DNA of 49,496 nucleotides from Candidatus Omnitrophota bacterium (lineage in GTDB: Bacteria; Omnitrophota; Gorgyraeia; Zapsychrales; Aceulaceae). The DNA is taken from the NCBI GenBank assembly GCA_029564765.1, contig JAKQPK010000060.1, positions 1-49,496 of the forward strand, in the 5' to 3' direction. Below the pieces are notes generated by a model. It was given only the letters and a program-made list of their open reading frames with translations. It made no database searches and was not told the origin of the DNA. Positions 44,546 through 49,496 of the stretch are shown in pieces; the stretch's first letter is position 1; every line of letters begins with the position of its first letter. The position numbers and the translations under genes were made by a program.

Positions 44546-46771
44546 TTATTTTTTATTGGAAATTGATTGCATTTTCTGGCTGACGAGCTGAGCCAGCTTG
44601 TTGCGATCAGCACTGGAAATATCTAGAAAATAGGCTACAACATGGTAGCGCTCAACATCTTTTTCTTTCTCGACACGACAGACTTTAGCCAAACACTCCA
44701 GGGATTCTTTTTTCTGATCATCAAAGTAAATACGGATCTCGATTACCGACCCTACCGGCAAAGGCTTCTCGGAATCGATCACAACCCCACCCGCGCTAAT
44801 ATTGCGCGTTGTGGTCGCGTATTCGATATCCTTGGCATGCACGACCAAAACATCGGGATCGCTTTGAAAAATACGATATAGAACATTGAGCTTCTGATCT
44901 ACGCGTGGATACACCCGCCCATCTTGCTTCTTGTCATCTAACTCTGATCTTGAGATAAGGCGCACCGTATTTTTCTGAAAAGATGTTGGCGCCTTGGCAG
45001 ATATCGGGGGCTTCATTGGAAGAACCGCTTGTTCCAGCGACTTTACCGCTGGAACCTGCTCCCTTGATGTCACGTTCATCACTTCCTCGGGGGTAGTAAT
45101 ACCTTGCAAGACTCGACGCCAACCATCCTGGCGCAACGTACGCATGCCGTTGGCAACGGCGATTTTTTTAATGGTCTCAGCATGAACCCCTTGAAAGACA
45201 GCATGACGGATGTCATCGTTCATGACCAATATCTCATAAATAGCAGTCCGTCCATAGTACCCTGTACCGTTGCAACGGTCGCACCCTTTTCCCTGAAAAG
45301 CCCGAATACGGCTTAAATTGTCGATCGCAAGATCAGCAGCGATCTCCTCTTTTAGCTGTGGAGGACAAGGAACTTCTTCCTTGCAATTCTGACAAATAAC
45401 CCGTACGAGGCGCTGAGCGACGAAACCTTCGATACTTGAAGAGATCAAATAAGGCTCGATCTTCATTTCGATCAAGCGTGTGACCCCGCTAGGAGCATCA
45501 TTAGTGTGCAGGGTTGAAAAGACCAAATGCCCAGTTAACGCTGTGCGAATAGCAATTTCAGCGGTTTCAAGATCGCGAACCTCTCCGACCATGATAATGT
45601 CCGGGTCGTGACGCAAAACACTGCGCAATCCAGCTGCAAAGGTCAATCCAGTCTTAGGGTTAACCTGAATTTGGGTGATATTTTCCATTTCATATTCAAC
45701 TGGATCCTCAATAGTGATGATCTTTCTTTCCACAGAATTGATTTCATGCAAGCACGCATACAGCGTTGTTGTTTTTCCACTGCCAGTCGGACCTGTGACA
45801 AAAATAACACCGTGAGGTTTATGGATAAGCATCTGAAAAATATCAAGGTTGTCATTATCCAAGCCAAGGTCTTCCAACTTAAATTTCATGACCTTGGTCG
45901 GCAAGATCCTAACAACAATGCTTTCCCCTTGAGGTGTCGGGATCGTTGAAATGCGCAGGTCCAAGGTCTGTTCTTGGGTCTTGACAATGGCACTGCCGTC
46001 TTGTGGCGTGCGTTTCTCAACGATGCTCAAATTCGCCATGATCTTAATACGTGAAATGATAGCTGCGGTAAAATGCTTAACATCAGCCGGCAGCTGGGCA
46101 TCAACCAATGCCCCATCGATACGATAACGAAACCTCACCTTGTCACGATACGGTTCAATATGAATATCCGTAGCTCTCTTGCGATAGGCTTCCAGAATGA
46201 TCTGGTTAACAAGTTTTGCGACAGACGCATCTGTCCCTTTTTGATCGATTTCCTCAACACGATGGTCATGGGTATCATCGTCTGAAACTTTACGCTGAGG
46301 CTCCTTGGTCAGGATGCGGTCAATCATGTCTGCAGCAAAACCATAATATTTCTTTAACGCATCCAAGATATCCTTCTCGCAGGTCAAAAGGACCTTGGGT
46401 TGTAATCCCAAATGAAGCCTGATCTCATCCTGAAGCTTAACATCTAAGGGCGCTGAAACGGCGATCATCATGATCTTCCCATCAAAACGGACTGGCATAA
46501 AACGATAATACCAGGCAAACTTGACGGGAATCCGGTCAATGACCGGTTGCTCGATAGACAGTGATGCGAGATCGACAGTCTCGATCTTATAAGTTTTTTG
46601 CAGCGCGCCCAGAATCTGCTGCTTGGTCACAAGCCCATTGCGCATTAGATAAGCATCCAACCCTTCATCCGAGGCCTGAACCACCTTAAGGAACTCTTGG
46701 AGCCTTTCTTTCGTTATGGCACCAGCATAAACAAGGGCTTCAAATAAGATTTTATCTGAGGGTTTCATCAT
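44546..46771 (-). CDS. gspE: Type II secretion / pilus ATPase GspE with C-terminal PilZ domain
   Basis: 741 residues, longer than usual (about 500-570). N-terminal GspE_N (to 150); ATPase with Walker A GPTGSGKT (327-334), Asp box IEDPVE, Walker B IIMVGEVRD (392-400), His box TLHTND; zinc pairs C460/C463 and C497/C500. After about 570 a linker leads to a PilZ domain with RVYPR (619-623, RxxxR) and NISAGG (657-662, NxSxxG), the c-di-GMP-binding motifs. So ATPase activity may be controlled by c-di-GMP within one chain. First gene of the T2SS run, ten bases after atpD. Confidence 0.94.
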   Translation of the reverse strand: MMKPSDKILFEALVYAGAITKERLQEFLKVVQASDEGLDAYLMRNGLVTKQQILGALQKTYKIETVDLASLSIEQPVIDRIPVKFAWYYRFMPVRFDGKIMMIAVSAPLDVKLQDEIRLHLGLQPKVLLTCEKDILDALKKYYGFAADMIDRILTKEPQRKVSDDDTHDHRVEEIDQKGTDASVAKLVNQIILEAYRKRATDIHIEPYRDKVRFRYRIDGALVDAQLPADVKHFTAAIISRIKIMANLSIVEKRTPQDGSAIVKTQEQTLDLRISTIPTPQGESIVVRILPTKVMKFKLEDLGLDNDNLDIFQMLIHKPHGVIFVTGPTGSGKTTTLYACLHEINSVERKIITIEDPVEYEMENITQIQVNPKTGLTFAAGLRSVLRHDPDIIMVGEVRDLETAEIAIRTALTGHLVFSTLHTNDAPSGVTRLIEMKIEPYLISSSIEGFVAQRLVRVICQNCKEEVPCPPQLKEEIAADLAIDNLSRIRAFQGKGCDRCNGTGYYGRTAIYEILVMNDDIRHAVFQGVHAETIKKIAVANGMRTLRQDGWRRVLQGITTPEEVMNVTSREQVPAVKSLEQAVLPMKPPISAKAPTSFQKNTVRLISRSELDDKKQDGRVYPRVDQKLNVLYRIFQSDPDVLVVHAKDIEYATTTRNISAGGVVIDSEKPLPVGSVIEIRIYFDDQKKESLECLAKVCRVEKEKDVERYHVVAYFLDISSADRNKLAQLVSQKMQSISNKK

Positions 46772-46781
46772 TATTAGCGAA

Positions 46782-48290
<1,509 letters not shown>

Positions 48291-48297
48291 TCATCTT

Positions 48298-49161
48298 TTA
48301 ACGTTTTCCGCCGGTCATCATACGCGATGTAAAAACCTCACGCATGCTTTTATTAATATCAGATTTCTTGGCCTTATTAAATGTCATCTGAATGCCTTTT
48401 TTCTGCTTTTGCATCTTCTGAAGACTGCTTTCTAGCTGCTGGGACTGAGCAGCGGCTTCCGAGATGGTCGTATCGTGCAACATTTCATAGAGACGGCATG
48501 CAAGCCACATGGAAGAAAGCTGCTCAATGATGTCTGCAGGCTCAGATTCTTCGATCACGTGCTCGATATTATCAACGAACTCCTCCTGCTTCGTTAAAAG
48601 CTCGTCGCACGGCAACAAGTTAACCAGCCGAGGCTTTTGTACCATAAAATTCTTCGACCAGGGATAAATAACGATCGCACGCCCCATGCGGCCTTCCATG
48701 ACCTCAGAGAACAAATAATCTTTTAAGTTGATCGCAACCTGATAAAGACCCGTTTCCTGAATGTCCTCAAAAACCTTTGTTTCAAGACCCTTGGTAATGG
48801 GTGCTAATTTTGCAGCACCTTTTCTTCCGACGGGAATAACGACACAGTTTGGTGTCTTTTCTATTTCTGCAGCAGCCGCCCGAATGACCTTTGTGTTCAG
48901 ATCCCCCATAAATCCTGCTTCAGAGGTGATCACGACTAAGCCTGTTCGCGGATTGTCATTGGAAACCAATGGATGCCGAACACGCGAAAGGCTGATCATG
49001 CGAAAAAACTCGACAAAAGACTCTCCAAAACGCGCGAACCTATCTTTACGGGTCGCCAATGTATGAAATTTATTATCGGCAACGTCCTTAAGGATCTGGA
49101 TAATGGAAACCAACTCAATGATATCATCCAGATCCCCTTTGATCTTATTGGCTTTTCCCAT
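48298..49161 (-). CDS. atpG: F-type ATP synthase gamma subunit, divergent
   Basis: 287 residues. The N-terminal and C-terminal coiled-coil helices are present (KANKIKGDLDDIIELVSIIQ and SQQLESSLQKMQ with MTFNKAKKSDINKSMREV at the end), and the middle has VVITSEAGFMGDLNTKV in place of the usual DRGLCGGFN. The sequence is far from typical gamma but the plan holds. It lies 12 bases after the delta gene stop and 19 before atpD; the alpha gene, which normally sits just upstream of gamma, is absent there. Confidence 0.9.
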   Translation of the reverse strand: MGKANKIKGDLDDIIELVSIIQILKDVADNKFHTLATRKDRFARFGESFVEFFRMISLSRVRHPLVSNDNPRTGLVVITSEAGFMGDLNTKVIRAAAAEIEKTPNCVVIPVGRKGAAKLAPITKGLETKVFEDIQETGLYQVAINLKDYLFSEVMEGRMGRAIVIYPWSKNFMVQKPRLVNLLPCDELLTKQEEFVDNIEHVIEESEPADIIEQLSSMWLACRLYEMLHDTTISEAAAQSQQLESSLQKMQKQKKGIQMTFNKAKKSDINKSMREVFTSRMMTGGKR

Positions 49162-49173
49162 AGCATGCGACCA

Positions 49174-49496
49174 TCAGTCACGTTGCAATTGTTTTTTAAG
49201 TTTGACACCTGTCTCTTCAATGAGACTCTTTAGACTCCCATCTAGAACAAGGCTTCCAAATCTTAACGAAACGCCACCTAAGATCTTTGGGTCCGCATGA
49301 TAAACAAAAGTTAACGCTCTTTTTAACTTGTCCGCCAAAACCTGCTCCACACGCCCCTTCGCCTCTATCGACAGATCGACCGCTGTTATAATATCGATCG
49401 TGTTTACATCGGGGCTTATCTGTGAGGCGTCGATCGCCTTGAAATTCTCAACAAATTCACTTACGAGTTGATCCTTAAAAACTGCTGACGATTTCT
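49174..49496 (-). CDS. atpH: F-type ATP synthase delta subunit, C-terminal part (cut by window edge)
   Basis: The last 107 residues of a protein. It ends with DPKILGGVSLRFGSLVLDGS and a basic helix (KLKKQLQRD), the standard delta/OSCP C-terminus, and the preceding 60 residues (TAVDLSIEAKGRVEQVLADK) match as well. The N-terminal part, possibly fused to b, lies to the right. It precedes gamma directly. Confidence 0.9.
   Translation of the reverse strand, partial: KSSAVFKDQLVSEFVENFKAIDASQISPDVNTIDIITAVDLSIEAKGRVEQVLADKLKRALTFVYHADPKILGGVSLRFGSLVLDGSLKSLIEETGVKLKKQLQRD

Overview
The window is a junction between a prophage (positions 1 to about 30,900) and the chromosome of a diderm bacterium (about 30,900 to 49,496). 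The chromosomal side carries tRNA genes, tadA, purU, a type II secretion (T2SS) / type IV pilus-like gene run and the end of an F-type ATP synthase operon. The T2SS shows an outer membrane. The PilM/PilN-type fused GspL, the GspE with a PilZ tail and the unusual ATP synthase gene order suggest an uncultured lineage such as Omnitrophota, but that placement is a low-confidence guess from gene style. The prophage looks clearly more GC-rich than the AT-richer host part.

Prophage layout. Almost everything reads leftward. From right to left there is: a divergent control region (about 28,770-28,835); a small gene; a phage sigma factor; a short early operon with an SNF2 helicase and a VRR-NUC nuclease; a prim-pol/SF3 helicase; two ParB-like proteins; a cytosine methyltransferase; and then the morphogenesis block. 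That block follows the phage lambda order almost gene for gene: Nu1, A, W, B, C with nested Nu3, D, E, FII, Z, U, V, G with a frameshifted T, H, M, L, K, J. Tail-fibre-type genes follow, ending with a cysteine-rich triple-repeat protein, a 135-residue unknown and the start of a radical SAM enzyme cut by the window edge. Reading rightward from the control region are an IS630-like helix-turn-helix protein and a large serine integrase. The integrase frame runs into the 3' end of a tRNA-Ser gene, which is probably the attachment site.

Host layout. tRNA-Ser(GCT), tadA and tRNA-Arg(ACG) (a TadA substrate) sit together, followed by a 328-base gene-free stretch with two related long hairpins. Next come a CpaF-like ATPase, an unknown protein, tRNA-Ser(GGA), a small membrane protein, purU and tRNA-Ser(CGA). 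The long leftward run at 36,080-46,771 is HD-GYP phosphodiesterase, TPR lipoprotein-like/secreted protein, GspM/PilO, GspL (PilM-PilN), GspK, GspJ, GspI, GspG, GspF and GspE-PilZ. Upstream of it lie ATP synthase beta, gamma and (partial) delta genes, with no alpha between delta and gamma and no epsilon after beta.

Most interesting points: (1) a radical SAM enzyme overlapping a small protein and a Cys-rich repeat protein at the end of a phage tail operon; (2) a 64-bp dyad giving mirror-image promoter-like arms, with a third arm beside the phage sigma gene whose own ribosome site is buried in a hairpin; (3) a textbook A AAA AAC slippery site at the G/T junction, a nested scaffold start and a conserved Fe-S cysteine pattern in the gpL homologue; (4) a serine integrase at a tRNA gene; (5) a T2SS ATPase fused to a c-di-GMP-binding PilZ domain, in one gene run with an HD-GYP protein.
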